In this document: one piece after another, positions 33,873-44,859 of the stretch
Layout of the letters: the number at the start of each line of letters is the position of its first letter
How positions within the stretch are numbered: the first letter of the stretch is position 1
Assembly: GCA_015501075.1 (NCBI GenBank)
Contig: JADNYJ010000266.1
Location: 1-46,122 of the forward strand
DNA: 46,122 bases
Origin: Gymnopilus junonius
Taxonomy: Eukaryota > Basidiomycota > Agaricomycetes > Agaricales > Galerinaceae
Direction of reading: 5' to 3'
The notes under the pieces: generated by a model
Database searches by the model: none
Told to the model about the DNA's origin: nothing
Seen by the model: the letters and a program-made list of their open reading frames with translations, nothing else
Position numbers and translations under genes: made by a program

Positions 33873-36800
33873 ATGAAGGGAGCGTCCTTAGTACAGACGC
33901 GGAGTGGTACTACTACGACGCAAACTGAGAGCCATCCAAGAAAACAACCTCCATCTAAAAATATTGAAACCTCTATAAACAATAAAATTAGAACAGAAAA
34001 TAAAGATAAAGATAAGACCAAAAATAAGACGTTGGAAGAAGTAGCAAGGGCACTAGTGTACCCAAATTCTAACAACTCTGAACCAAAGAAAAATGAATCA
34101 CAAAAATTGGCCTCGAGACAATTAAGAGCGCCTGAAATAAACATTCCTACTAAGGAAGGACCTGCATATAAAAATCAAGCACCAGTCGAAGAAGGAATTG
34201 ACTTAGATGCTGTGACAGAATCCATATTGGATGTACCATTCACTATGCCGCTAAGGAATGTAGCAGGATTAGCGCCACAAATTCGTGAGCGCTTAAGAAC
34301 ACAATTCTCACGTTCCAGAAAGCCAGTAGTAAAGACATTTATGAAGGAAGGAATATCAGAAATTGGTCCTATCAGTGTATCTGACTTACCATTTGAGGCA
34401 TTCCTTGTTGCAAAAGAAGGTGAAGGAGGAGCTCCAGCTGGAAGTACTGTAGCTGGTGATCCAGTACTCACTTATCTTACTGAAATAACAAATGAACCAC
34501 CTCGTGAAATATATGTTGCCAAAGACTCACATGCATTGAGGTCTTGCTATCCAAAAGTTAATAATATAGGACAAGAAGAGGGAATCTTAGATGATGGTTC
34601 TCAAATCGTGTCAATGGCTGAAAAAGTAGCTATTGAATTAGGTTTGACCTGGGACCCACAAGTTACCTTAGGAGTTGAAAGTGCAAATAAACAAATTGAA
34701 CAAAGTCTGGGTTTAGCGCGAAATGTGCCATTCAGATTTGGTGAAATTGTGCTATATCTCCAAGTTCATATTATTAGAGACCCAGCATACCGAGTATTAC
34801 TTGGAAGACCCTTTTCTGTGGTTGGAGCGACTGCTGTTAAAAATAGCACAGAAGGAGGACAAATGATTCTCATTACCTGTCCAAATACTGGAAAGCAGGC
34901 GACTATTCCAACCTACCCAAGAGGAGTCACTCCAGATGATTTGCAAAAATCTAAGGGGCAGGTTTTTCAGACAGCCTTGAGGACTTGATTCAGGAACAAC
35001 GAGAGGCAGCTGTAGTCTTGGAGTATGACCAGTTCTCAAAGACTTTAGAAATTCGAGCCTATGCTGAACCAGAAAATGATACATTTACGCGTGCAGGAGT
35101 GAGGCGCGCATATTTGAGTGAAGCAAATAAATATGCAGATTTAGAAGATGATACTCGAAATATTATTTCAACCTATTTCTACAATGAAGAATTGAGAAAA
35201 TGGAGAAATGATGATAATACAAGCTCTGTAGCTAATTATGTGCAGAGTAAGAAAAAATATAAACCAGTTGGTGTGAAGGTTAGACCCGTCTATGCTGACT
35301 TGGATGATCAATTCAGAATTGTAAGAAATATCACTGGTGATCCTCTTGAAGGGATGCCAGTATTAGATCCAAACCCACCACCATTTATACCGGTTGGGCG
35401 CTATACACAAGAACGAAAAGAAGCCATGGATAAAGTCCATGAGGGTGACTTTTTAACTGCCTCTGAACGAGCAGTAATACATGATTTAATAGCCAAGCAA
35501 AATAAAGCGTTTGCATGGGATGATTCTGAGCGAGGAAGATTTAGGGAAGACTTCTTTCCCCCTGTACCAATTCCAACAATTGAACACAAGCCATGGGTAT
35601 ATAGGAGTATTAAAATACCACCTGCACTCTATGATGAAATTTGTGCATCATTGAAAAGAAAAGGGCAGCTGGAGTTTATGAACCTTCAAATTCATCCTAC
35701 AGATCACCATGGTTTGCTGTGCTAAAGAAAAATGGTTCCTTAAGAATTGTACATAGCTTAGAACCTTTAAATGCAGTTACAATTGCTCATTCTGGAGTAC
35801 CACCTGCAACAGAGGAACTAGCAGCTCATTTTTCAGGATGAGCTTGCGGAGGAATTATGGATTTATATGTTGGATATGATGAGCGATCACTTGACTCTAA
35901 ATATCGTGACTTGACCACTTTCCAGACTCCTTTTGGTGCAATGCGACTCTGTACTTTACCAATGGGATGGACAAATTCTGTACCCATTTTTCATGATGAT
36001 GTTACCGAAATATTAAGACCAGAGATGCCTGAATATACAATACCTTATTTGGATGATGTAGGTGCCCGAGGCCCTGCTACCAGATATGAGGATGATAAAG
36101 GAGACTATGAACGAATTCCAGAAAATCCTGATATTAGAAAATTTATATGGGAACATTTAAACAATGTCAATCGTTTATTACAATGAATGAAATATTGTGG
36201 AGGAACGTTCTCAGGATATAAATCAGTAATTTGTGCTGCGGAAATTATAATCGTTGGACATCTCTGTACATATGAAGGGAGAAAACCAACTGAAGACAAA
36301 ATTGGAGCAATAATGAGATGGGAAATTTGTAATAACCTGTCAGATGTACGAGCATTTCTAGGTATTGCTGGAGTGCTGAGAAGCTATATTCCAAACTATG
36401 CAGTGCGAGCAGAAGGACTCCAGAAATTAACACGAGGCAAAGTACCTTTTGTCTGGGGCCCTGAACAAATTAAAAGCATTGACATGGTCAAGGAAGGAGT
36501 GAGATTTGCCCAGCCATTGCGCCCAATTGATTATCATGGTCAAGGAGCAATTGTATTGGCAGTAGACTCTTCATTTATGGGAATTGGTTTCTACATCTAT
36601 CAGGAAGATAAAGGTGACCCAAAGAAAATTTATTATGTGAAATTTGGATCTATGACTATGAATGAAAGAGAGGCAAGGTTTTCACAACCTAAGCGAGAAC
36701 TATATGGACTTATGAGAGCACTCAAAACCAATAGAGCTATGCTATTTGGGGTCCGAAAGCTAATTGTGGAAACTGATGCAAAATATATACAAGGGATGTT

Positions 36801-38615
36801 AAGAAATCCTGACCTAATGCCTAATGCCACTATTAATAGGTGGATTGATGCAATATCATTATTTCATTTTATTATCAGACACAAAGCAGGAGCAACCTTT
36901 GGACCAGATGGTTTGTCCAGACGACCTAGACAACCAACAGACCCAGAACAAGCGCCTATGTCTGATGATGATGATGATGATCCAGTGGGACCACCAGAAT
37001 TTATATTAGCAGATGATGAAAATAAGCCTCCTCTGGAGATTGAAGCATTTGTTGATGAAATTGATTCTCGGGGTGGATATTTCCAAGGAATTGCATTTTC
37101 CTACCAAGACATCTCTTCAGAATTAGAAGAAGCAGATTTAGACGAGAAAGAGAATTAATTAAAGTGAATGACACCTTGAAAAATGAGGACCTTCACTATG
37201 AACACAAAATATTATTGCAACAATTACTACATGCTTTGGCCTTGCCAGAGAATGATAGAGAAAGTGATGACTCTTATTACCCTGAAGGACATCGAAGGGT
37301 AGGAGCCATCTCACAAGATGAAATGATTCCTCACATTGTTAATTATCTCAAGAATCATCAGTATAGACCAAATAAAATAAATGACAAGCGATATAAGCGC
37401 TTCAAAAATTTGGCAAATAGATTTGTACTGTTTGAAGAGAAATTATACCGACGAGGATTGCAAAGTCATCATAGGTTATTTATAGAAAAAGAAAAGAGAA
37501 TGTATATGTTAAAAGCCGCGCATGACCATAATGGACATAGAGGCTTTTATGCGACAAAGACTGTACTTGTCCAACGATTTTGGTGGCCTGAGATGGAGGT
37601 AGACATTTCCTGGTTTGTTAAAACTTGTGAACCTTGTCAGAAGCGCCAGCTTCAACTTCTAAAAATACCACCAAAGCTTACGGACTCTCCGGCGCTATTT
37701 GAGGTACTTCATGCAGATGTAATTCACATGACCCCTGCTTCAAATGGATGTAAATATATTGTACATGGGAGATGTGCTACAAGTTCATGGGCTGAAGGAC
37801 GAGCGCTTAAGAAAGAAAGTGCTAAGTCTATTGCTTTATGGATGTATGAAGACATTCTCTGCCGCTGGGGGACACTGCGAAAAATTGTCACTGATAATGG
37901 CGCTCCATTTGTTGCTGCTGTCAGATGGTTGAAAGAAAAATATGGGATCACTCAAATAAGGATCTCAGCCTATAATTCACAAGCCAATGGAAAAATTGAG
38001 CGACCTCATTTCGACCTTAGGCAAATGCTAGCGAAATGTTGTGGTGAACAGAATTTATCCAAATGGTATTGGTTTCTCCATGCTGTATTTTGGGCAGATC
38101 GTGTTAGTGTTAGAAAGCGATTTGGCTGTTCCCCATATTATTTTGCAACTGGCACGCATCCAGTTTTGCCAATAGATGTGAAAGAAGCGACTTGGCTTGT
38201 TAGACCACCAAAAGGTGTACTCACTGATGTTGAATTAATTGCCTTGAGAGCAAGAGCATTGGCTAAACATCAGATACATGTTAGACAAATGATGAAGAGA
38301 ATTGATCAAGACAAATTAAAGCAGCTTGAAAGATATGAAAGGGATAATGCTGCAGTAATACATGACTATAAATTTGAACCAGGAGATTTGGTTTTAATTC
38401 GCAATGCATCCATTGAGGGATCATTGGATCGTAAAATGAAATCCAGATACCTTGGCCCAATGATTGTTGTATCACGAAGACCAGGTGGTGCATATATAGT
38501 TGCAGAAATGAATGGTGCAGTATTAAAAGCTAAAATAGGCGCTTTTCGAGTTGTACCTTATTTTGCAAGAACTAAGATTGATATCCCAGATAATGTGTTA
38601 ATTTCACTGGATTAG
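33873..38615 (+). pseudogene. pol: gypsy pol (protease, reverse transcriptase, RNase H, integrase), disabled
   Basis: Domains in order are as follows. An aspartic protease with LDDGSQIV and VLLGRPF lies at about 34590-34815. Reverse transcriptase carries TTFQTPFGAMRLCTLPMGWT and the YLDD catalytic box at 36046-36057. RNase H has LAVDSSFMGIGF and later ETDAKYI. Integrase has a HHCC finger (HDHNGHRG, then CEPCQ), with Asp in LHADV, Asp in TDNGAPF and Glu in NGKIE. Lesions are frame changes near 34970 and 35641, in-frame TGA at 35839 and 36184, and a TAA at 37156 that separates RNase H from integrase. The integrase segment alone is open for 483 codons. Whether the TAA is natural is unclear. Confidence 0.88.
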
Positions 38616-38834
38616 ATGAAGGCAACTATTCAAATTGATGATCTAGCTGAGGACGAAGTCTTATGAATAATTCTCAAGTAAGAGAAAACATGATTATTTA
38701 ATGGATGGAGTGAACTTAATTGAAAGTGAGAGCAAAATTCAGATAAAGATGATGCATAAAAATTCTATCTAAGTCCAACAAGTAATTTAAAACTACTTAG
38801 GGGCCAAAATATGTAAAACTGCGCCATCTAATGA

Positions 38835-39005
38835 CTATGAGGCCTTTCACTTGCGAGACCTCTCGATTTTCTCAAGTTCCAGAAGGCGAAGGTGAAGTGT
38901 CGCTTCCTGCTCACGAAAATCAGCGAGACAGTGAGAGAGAGAGGATATTTCGAAGTCAAGATTTCCAACTCATGTCTGGACAGTCTGAAGATTGGCTCGG
39001 ACAAC
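38835..39005 (-). pseudogene. inverted 3'-end fragment of the unknown gene found at 44860-46122
   Basis: Read on minus, this encodes NLDFEISSLSHCLADFREQE, then TLHLRLLELEKIERSRK and a TGA stop. Its bases match the reverse complement of 45979-46122 nearly throughout. It shows the intended C-terminus of the gene that leaves the window. At 38970-38972 a TGA replaces the CGA (Arg) of the right-hand copy. Upstream exons were not found next to it. Confidence 0.72.
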
Positions 39006-39582
39006 TGGGTAGCGGCACCGTGTTGCTTTCGACGACCTTGTCGAGTATCATGCCTTCAGGCATCTTCAGTGTCTGCAAATGCAGTAGATCAATCGCAAGC
39101 GGTGGGAATGAGCAGCGAAATGCGACTTGCCATGGTCTCGTCGACCAGATCGTAGCGCACAATGGGGGAGGTGGGCGACTCGCGGAACGTGACGCCGCAC
39201 CGGCTCTCCGTGTTGCGTGTGAAGCGGTTGTCGGCCCTAAGAATCTTCTCGAGAATGACGAAGCGGTCGGAGTCGGGTCCCGACTGGACTACGATGTCGA
39301 TGTCCTAGCACAAAGCTGTAAGCAAACGGCCGCCCTCGGCAACGCAATGAGAAAAAGACTGACGGTGGTGGCGCGGACGCCTATGGCCTGCATATACAGG
39401 CCTCCGATGACGGAGACGCGAGTCTTGGCCGCGACGTCAGGGCCAACAGAATTCTTCCATGCGACGAAGAGGGGCCTGAGGCCATAGTGCACTAGAGGGC
39501 GAAAGACGGACATGACGCGGGTCTGGAAAGCAAGCCATGGCGTCAGATAGTGCAAGTGGGGGCAGGAAGAGAAGGGGCGAAC
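39006..39582 (-). other. GC-rich segment with unrecognised coding-like frames on minus
   Basis: Much richer in G+C than the surrounding retroelements. Minus-strand frames read FRPLVHYGLRPLFVAWKNS near 39490 and, after a possible intron, DIDIVVQSGPDSDRFVILEK near 39280. SPTSPIVRYDLVDETM follows near 39150. They look like exons of a real protein, but I do not recognise the family, no ATG starts the first frame, and the 3' part runs into stops. It may be a gene fragment caught between elements. Confidence 0.35.
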
Positions 39583-39921
39583 TGTAAAGATCCATGATCC
39601 GGGTCGAAAATGAAAAGGAGAGAGAACGACTCGGAGGCGGAATGAACGTGGGAATGGATCAATACTATTGGAGTTGATCCTACGAGGAATTTACAAGTGA
39701 AGCTATGGAGGCTTTTATAGGAAAAGAAAGGAGAGGCTAACTATAAAGAAAAGGAGTGGCTAACTGGTTAAGAGTCCGATAGTCCGAGAATGAATGAAGG
39801 AATGATGAGTCAGGAATGAATGAAATATGATCAAGTCCAATAGATGAGAATGAGATGCTAAAAATATAATGAGCTAAAAATATACTGAGTCCGAAAATGC
39901 ATCTCGATGAGCGGATCATCA
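39583..39921 (-). repeat. 3' LTR of a chromovirus, 339 bp
   Basis: On minus it begins TGATGATCC and ends GGATCTTTACA. It contains a TATA-like TATAAAAGCC (about 39710-39719). The polypurine tract lies directly upstream at 39922-39936. The matching 5' LTR is absent from the window. Confidence 0.7.
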
Positions 39922-39936
39922 CACTACCCCCTTTTT
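39922..39936 (-). promoter_or_regulatory. polypurine tract
   Basis: On minus it reads AAAAAGGGGGTAGTG directly before the LTR start; it would prime plus-strand DNA synthesis. Confidence 0.65.
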
Positions 39937-39977
39937 CAGGGATCGAGTCGCTGGGGAGCATGAATTGGGCGACCAGA

Positions 39978-41537
39978 TCATGTGGTTAAGTGCTGGGGAG
40001 GTTTGTAATTGTGCATCCAAGGTTCTGGTGGTGGTGAGGGAGCGCGAGGAGGCATGTGATTGGGCTGAACAGGCATGAGAGGAAGTTCGTCCCAATGGGT
40101 GATAATAGGACGAGCGACATCGGAGAGTGTAAAGCATGGAGGATGAGGACGAGTGGGGTTTCGACGATGAAATTGTTCGAGGATATTGTATAGTGATGTT
40201 GGTATTTCGGCGAATGGAATCCAAGAATTTTCGGAGTCAGGTAGGGATTTCCAACACACAAAGTAGTCATATCGTCATCCAACGCATCGAGAATCGATAA
40301 TAGTGGCAATGTCTGATGAGGTGTCATGCGGGATTTGAATGCTCGGAGATGGAGAAGAAGAAATGCGGTCTGGAATAGAAGAAGGAGAAATATAAGGTTC
40401 AAGGAGTGAAGTATGAAAGATGGGATGTAATCTAGAAAGAGATGAAGGTAATTTAAGAAGAAAAGAAGAATTGCCTCATTTATCTAAAATTAGAAAGGGA
40501 CCAATGCGACGATAGTCGAGCTTGTTGGAAGGACGAGTAGTTTTGATGTTTCAATGGTTGAGCCAAACGTAGTTGCCAATATTAAATTCGGGAACGGGAA
40601 GATGATGTCGGTTGTAGAATTCGGAAATATATTGATTGGAATGGGAAAGTTCTGCACGGAGTTCGGAATGAATAGTGTCGAGTCGGTTTGCTAGTTCTGT
40701 GGAGGAAGGATTTGTTGTACGTTCTGTGATTTTGATGTCGAAGTCGGGGTTGTATCCTAAATTGGCAAAAAAGGGAGTTTGTTGGGTGGAGGAATTGATG
40801 GTGTTGTTGAAGCAAAATTTGGCAAGAGCGAGGTAGTCTACCCAGTCATCCTGTTGATATGAACAGAAAATGCGAAGGTAGGTTTCGAGGGTCTGATTGG
40901 TGCATTCGGTGAGGCCATCAGTTTGAGGATGATAAGCTGTCGAAGGCTTCATCTTGGTATGACAGAGTTTCATGAGGTTGGTGAAAAAGGAGGAGATGAA
41001 AATAGAGCCACGGTCTGAGATAATGGACTCAGGGAAACCATGGTAGCGGAAGATGCAATCAAGGTATATGCGAGCAAGTTCTGGAGCATCCATGGATTCA
41101 CAGATGGGAATGAAATGAGCAGCATGAGTCATGTGATCACAAATAACCCAGATGGAATCGTAGCCGTGGGATGGAGGTAATTTCATGATGAAGTCCATGG
41201 AAACAGATTTCCAAGGACGGTCTGGAATATCGAGAGGTTGTAAAAGTCCGTAAGGCTTGTGAGTTGAGTGCTTGGAACGAGCGCAGTGTTCGCAGGAGGT
41301 GACATAATTGCAAATATATCTTCGCATATCTGGCCAAGAATAGTCGCATTGAACGAGATCAAAAGTTCGAGCACGTCCAGGATGACCAGCGAGAACAGAA
41401 TCGTGTCTAGAGTGAAGGATTTGGGGCAGAGAGATTTAGGGACAAAGAGTCGATCATTATGGAAAACAAGGTCGTCTTGAAGGGAGAAAGAAGGATTGTG
41501 GTTGGAAATGGCATCACGCCATTCGAGGTCATTACGG
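39978..41537 (-). pseudogene. pol: chromovirus integrase and chromodomain, disabled
   Basis: The integrase frame is open from 41327 to 40551. It has a Cys pair in TSCEHCARSKHS, Asp in SMDFIMKLPPS, Asp in ISDRGSIF and Glu in LTECTNQTLE, in the DDE order. Upstream, the conserved FHNDRLFVPKSLCP is in another frame, so a frameshift lies near 41400. After SLSRLHPIFHTSLLEPYI comes a chromodomain: RYDYFVCWKSLPDSENSW, then IPTSLYNILEQFHRRNP. Two in-frame TGA codons, at 40476 and 40275, stand where I expect Arg. Chromodomains of this type steer integration to marked chromatin. Confidence 0.82.
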
Positions 41538-42375
41538 TGATAAGTTTAGGTAGTTTGAAGGTATGAAAAACAATATAAATTGCTTTTAGTAAACCCAACA
41601 AATATCCCTTGACTTGTGTAAGTTCTGGGGAGTGTAAGTATCAATGTCTTTTAATTAAGTTCGCTTCTATGGGGTTTTACAATGGGTTGTAGGGGTTCTT
41701 TGGATAATGGATCACTTTAATTGACTTCTGGCTTGGAAACTTCTCTAAAACTTAACTGATCTCTTCTTGAGATAAAACTAGGCTCTGGCTATGCTTTTGA
41801 ACTAAAAGACTTCGTACTTTTGTAGCTGAGTGATGCTCTGTCTACTCCCAACTACTCAACTAGGTCCTGACTTGAATAATAAGCCTTTGCTTAATCTATC
41901 TCTATCTGAGCTCAATTCTAAGTTTGTCTGAAGCTTATCTCGCTTTTATATCAATCAATTGTCTTTCTATTATCTAGTTTAGAAGCCAGATGCTCGATTG
42001 TATTGCTACGACTCGAGGGGTGCTGTCTGCTTGCTTTTCTACTAATTCTACTGGGTTTTTATACTATTTTACTGGATGTCTTACTAAGCTACATTGATAA
42101 GCGCTGTGTAATTAATTATCTCGTCATTGGTCCGCTTCGGAGTGAGGGGAATTATGCCATTGGCTGGGCATATTCATCAAGTGCCGAATATTTATCTCAT
42201 TGCTGTTTAAGGCATTTTATCGGAGTAATATTCCTGCTGTTGCGATCTTGCAACGGCCGGTACATTATAGCATCTTTAATAATTTATCTACCTCGCTGAG
42301 GATTTGTCTATGTCCTCAGGGGCTTGCTAATGTGTCTAGGATAGGTGTATATTTATTAGTTCTACGAGGGAATGC
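41538..42375 (-). repeat. inverted copy of the 1335-bp LTR, left part (LTR C)
   Basis: Reverse complement of about 31246-32083. It continues at 43708-44208, the two pieces being separated by an inserted LTR. Removing the insert and one 4-bp duplication gives 1335 bp, the length of copy A. Confidence 0.9.
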
Positions 42376-43707
42376 TGATAAGACCGTTACACGGCTATGT
42401 GTGAAAACGGGCCATCCCCATTATTTTCGACCATCTCTATAAATTAATATAGGTTGTTGATAGCTTCCTGAGCTTAAACATCCTGAATATACTCGAGAAA
42501 ACCACATTAAAACATTAAAAGCTTAATATCAAAGGATATAATGATTATGATTACCTAGTAATCATCAATCATTTATTATAAGATACAGAAGCAATTACTA
42601 CAGTCCTTACACACTAGTAGGGGCCTCGAGTTTATTTAAAATCACTACCAAGGGAGCGCGGAGACGCGCACAGACAATGGGAATGGCCTTTGACCTGATA
42701 TAGACATGCGGAGCGACAGCCCAAACAAGTCAATTACCCTGAAGCTGGTGTAATCTATTTTTATCATCCGGAGGAATGTAACTGGAAAAGGAATAATCCA
42801 CGATGATCGACGTCGGAGCGGGTGCTATTTTTGGTAATATGAAGCGCTGACACAAGGACGCTCATCCCCTCGCTTCCCTCATAGAACTAATAAATATACA
42901 CCTATCCTAGACACATTAGCAAGCCCCTGAGGACGCAGACAAATCCTCAGCGAGGTAGATAAATTATTAAAGACGCTATAATGTACCGGCCATTGCAAGA
43001 TCGCAACAGCAGGAATATTACTCCGATAAAATGCCTTAAACGCAATGAGATAAATATTCGGCACTTGATGAATATGCCCAGCCAATGGCATAATTCCCCT
43101 CACTCCGAAGCGGACCAATGACGAGATAATTAATTACACAGCGCTTATCAATGTAGCTTAGTAAGACATCCAGTAAAATAGTATAAAAACCCAGTAGAAT
43201 TAGTAGAAAAGCAAGCAGACAGCACCCCTCGAGTCGTAGCAATACAATCGAGCATCTGGCTTCTAAACTAGATAATAGAAAGACAATTGATTGATATAAA
43301 AGCGAGATAAGCTTCAGACAAACTTAGAATTGAGCTCAAATAAGAGATAGATTAAGCAAAGGCTTATTATTCAAGTCAGGACCTAGTTGAGTAGTTGGGA
43401 GTAGACAGAGCGTCACTCAGCTACAAAAGTACGAAGTCTTTTAGTTCAAAAGCATAGCCAGAGCCTAGTTTATCTCAAGAAGAGATCAGTCAAGTTTAGA
43501 GAAAGTTTCCAAGCCAGAAGTCAATTAAAGCGATCCATTATCCAAAGAACCCCTACAACCCATTGTAAAACCCCATAGAAGCGAATCTAATTAAAAGATA
43601 TTGATACTTACACTCCCCAGAACTTACACAAGTCAAGGGATATTTGTTGGGTTTAATAAAAGCGATTTATATTGTTTTTCATACCTACAAACTACCTAAA
43701 CTTATCA
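42376..43707 (+). repeat. solo copy of the 1335-bp LTR nested in LTR C (LTR B), 1332 bp
   Basis: Begins TGATAAG and ends CTTATCA. The flanks are ATGC (42372-42375) and ACGC (43708-43711). In uninterrupted copy A this site reads, in reverse complement, GGGAACGCGAGG, so the flanks are a 4-bp target duplication with one C-to-T change. No internal region is attached, so this is a solo LTR. Confidence 0.9.
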
Positions 43708-44208
43708 ACGCGAGGGGATGAGCGTCCTTGTGTCGCGTCTTTGTATTACCAAAAATAGCACCTGCTCCAATGTCGATCATCGTGGATTATTCCTTTTCTG
43801 GTTACATTCCTCCGGATAATAAAAATAGATTACACCGGCTTCAGGGTAATTGACTTGTTTGGTCTGTCGCTCCGCATGTCTATATCGGGTCAAAGGTCGT
43901 TCCCATTGTCTGTGTGTGTCTCTGCGCTCCCTTGATAGTTATTTTAAATAAACTCGAGGCCCCTACTAGTGTGTAAGGACTGTAGTAACTTGCTTCTGTA
44001 TCTTATAATAAATGATTGATGATTACTAGGTTATCATAATCATTATATCTTTTGATATTAAGCTTTTAGTGTTTAAATGTGGTTTTCTCGAGTATATTCA
44101 GGATGTTTAAGCTCGGGAAGGCTATCAACAACCTATATTAATTTATAGAGATGGTCAAAATAATGGGGATGGCCCGTTTTCACACATAGCCATGTAACGG
44201 TCTCATCA
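43708..44208 (-). repeat. inverted copy of the 1335-bp LTR, right part (LTR C)
   Basis: Reverse complement of about 30749-31249, ending TCTCATCA at 44208. See the left part at 41538-42375. Confidence 0.9.
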
Positions 44209-44246
44209 TCTCCCCTCGACTTTAGATATTGACCATCCTCGGTCAT
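44205..44246. repeat. 42-bp direct repeat, copy 1
   Basis: ATCATCTCCCCTCGACTTTA...CCTCGGTCAT resembles 44450-44490. It overlaps the end of LTR C. Confidence 0.7.
44209..44220 (-). promoter_or_regulatory. candidate polypurine tract next to LTR C
   Basis: On minus, GTCGAGGGGAGA directly precedes the LTR start TGATGAG. This suggests that LTR C is a 3' LTR whose internal region lay to the right. Confidence 0.5.
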
Positions 44247-44780
44247 CTATCCGCACTCTAATTTTTTTTTAATTAACATTTGGGATATGTTTCCTTCTTT
44301 TTCCCTCATGCGTTTTTCATTAATTTTATCAAGTCAATTTAATTCCTAACACCGCTTTGTGTCAAAAAGTTTTCGTGTCTGAATTTTCTTTTGTGTCTGT
44401 CACTTATATCATTATATCTTTATTAGTCTATCCAATATCATTGTTCATCATCATCTCCCCTCAACTTAAATTCTGACTGTCCTCAGTCATAGAATTACTT
44501 GACAAGAGAGAAGACGTTCTCAAGGATCAATCTTTAATTAATCAACACTGCCACCGATCCGAGATATTCCTAAACAGGGAATTTACTCCTGCTAAATAAG
44601 GAAATGTAAAGATCGTATTCAGTTCTAAGGTCCTAGGGAATTGTTTTGAGCCTCAGAGGCAATGCATTAGGTGTCTCCAGCAGTGCGCGCACTATCTTTC
44701 AAGCGCTTAACCATTTCCCCTCTGAATTTCAAAGGCAGAGAATTTTTATTGAATGGCCCCCAATCTGTTTTTATCACAGG
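44247..44780. other. AT-rich flank, probable retroelement 3' remnant and gene promoter
   Basis: No coding sequence was recognised. The left part resembles a retroelement end, with a second PPT-like block at 44450-44490. The right part leads into the promoter of the gene at 44860. Confidence 0.45.
44450..44490. repeat. 41-bp direct repeat, copy 2
   Basis: ATCATCTCCCCTCAACTTAA...CCTCAGTCAT. On minus it ends GTTGAGGGGAGATGATGA, which looks like a second polypurine tract plus the first bases of an LTR. Confidence 0.7.
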
Positions 44781-44787
44781 TATAAAA
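44781..44787 (+). promoter_or_regulatory. TATA box
   Basis: TATAAAA lies 79 bp upstream of the ATG at 44860, a fitting distance for a polymerase II promoter with a short leader. Confidence 0.5.
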
Positions 44788-44859
44788 ACCAGGTGAGTTT
44801 GCTCGCTTTTCAATATCCCCCTTCCTCATATTTGAAGTCAATATTTATCTTGTCTCACA

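Larger units (their letters stand above)
30749..38828 (+). mobile_element. defective Ty3/gypsy LTR retrotransposon lacking a 3' LTR
   Basis: Order: 5' LTR, primer binding site, gag with a CCHC knuckle, then protease, reverse transcriptase, RNase H and integrase in one pol region. This order is that of Ty3/gypsy. The coding part ends at 38615. About 210 bp of AT-rich sequence follow, with a purine-rich stretch near 38797 (TTAGGGGCCAAAATATG), but no LTR comes after it. The next bases belong to an unrelated gene fragment. The right boundary at 38828 is therefore approximate and reflects deletion or rearrangement. Confidence 0.8.
39583..41537 (-). mobile_element. truncated chromovirus (Ty3/gypsy with chromodomain), 3' portion
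   Basis: Contains integrase, chromodomain, polypurine tract and 3' LTR. The upstream parts (gag, protease, reverse transcriptase, RNase H and 5' LTR) are missing. The sequence stops abruptly at 41537, where the inverted 1335-bp LTR begins. Confidence 0.82.

Noticed and set aside
36961..36981. Short GAT-repeat microsatellite
   Set aside because: It encodes a run of Asp within gypsy pol and is too short to be notable.
38831..39487. 218-codon plus-strand ORF
   Set aside because: It is antisense to the duplicated gene fragment and the GC-rich minus frames; high GC content explains its length.
41407..41601. Plain ORF crossing into the LTR
   Set aside because: It is chromovirus sequence in a shifted frame running across the junction at 41538, not an independent gene.
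42003..42442. 98- and 80-codon ORFs in the LTRs
   Set aside because: The same peptides appear wherever the LTR lies and cross LTR junctions; they reflect repeat copies, not a gene.
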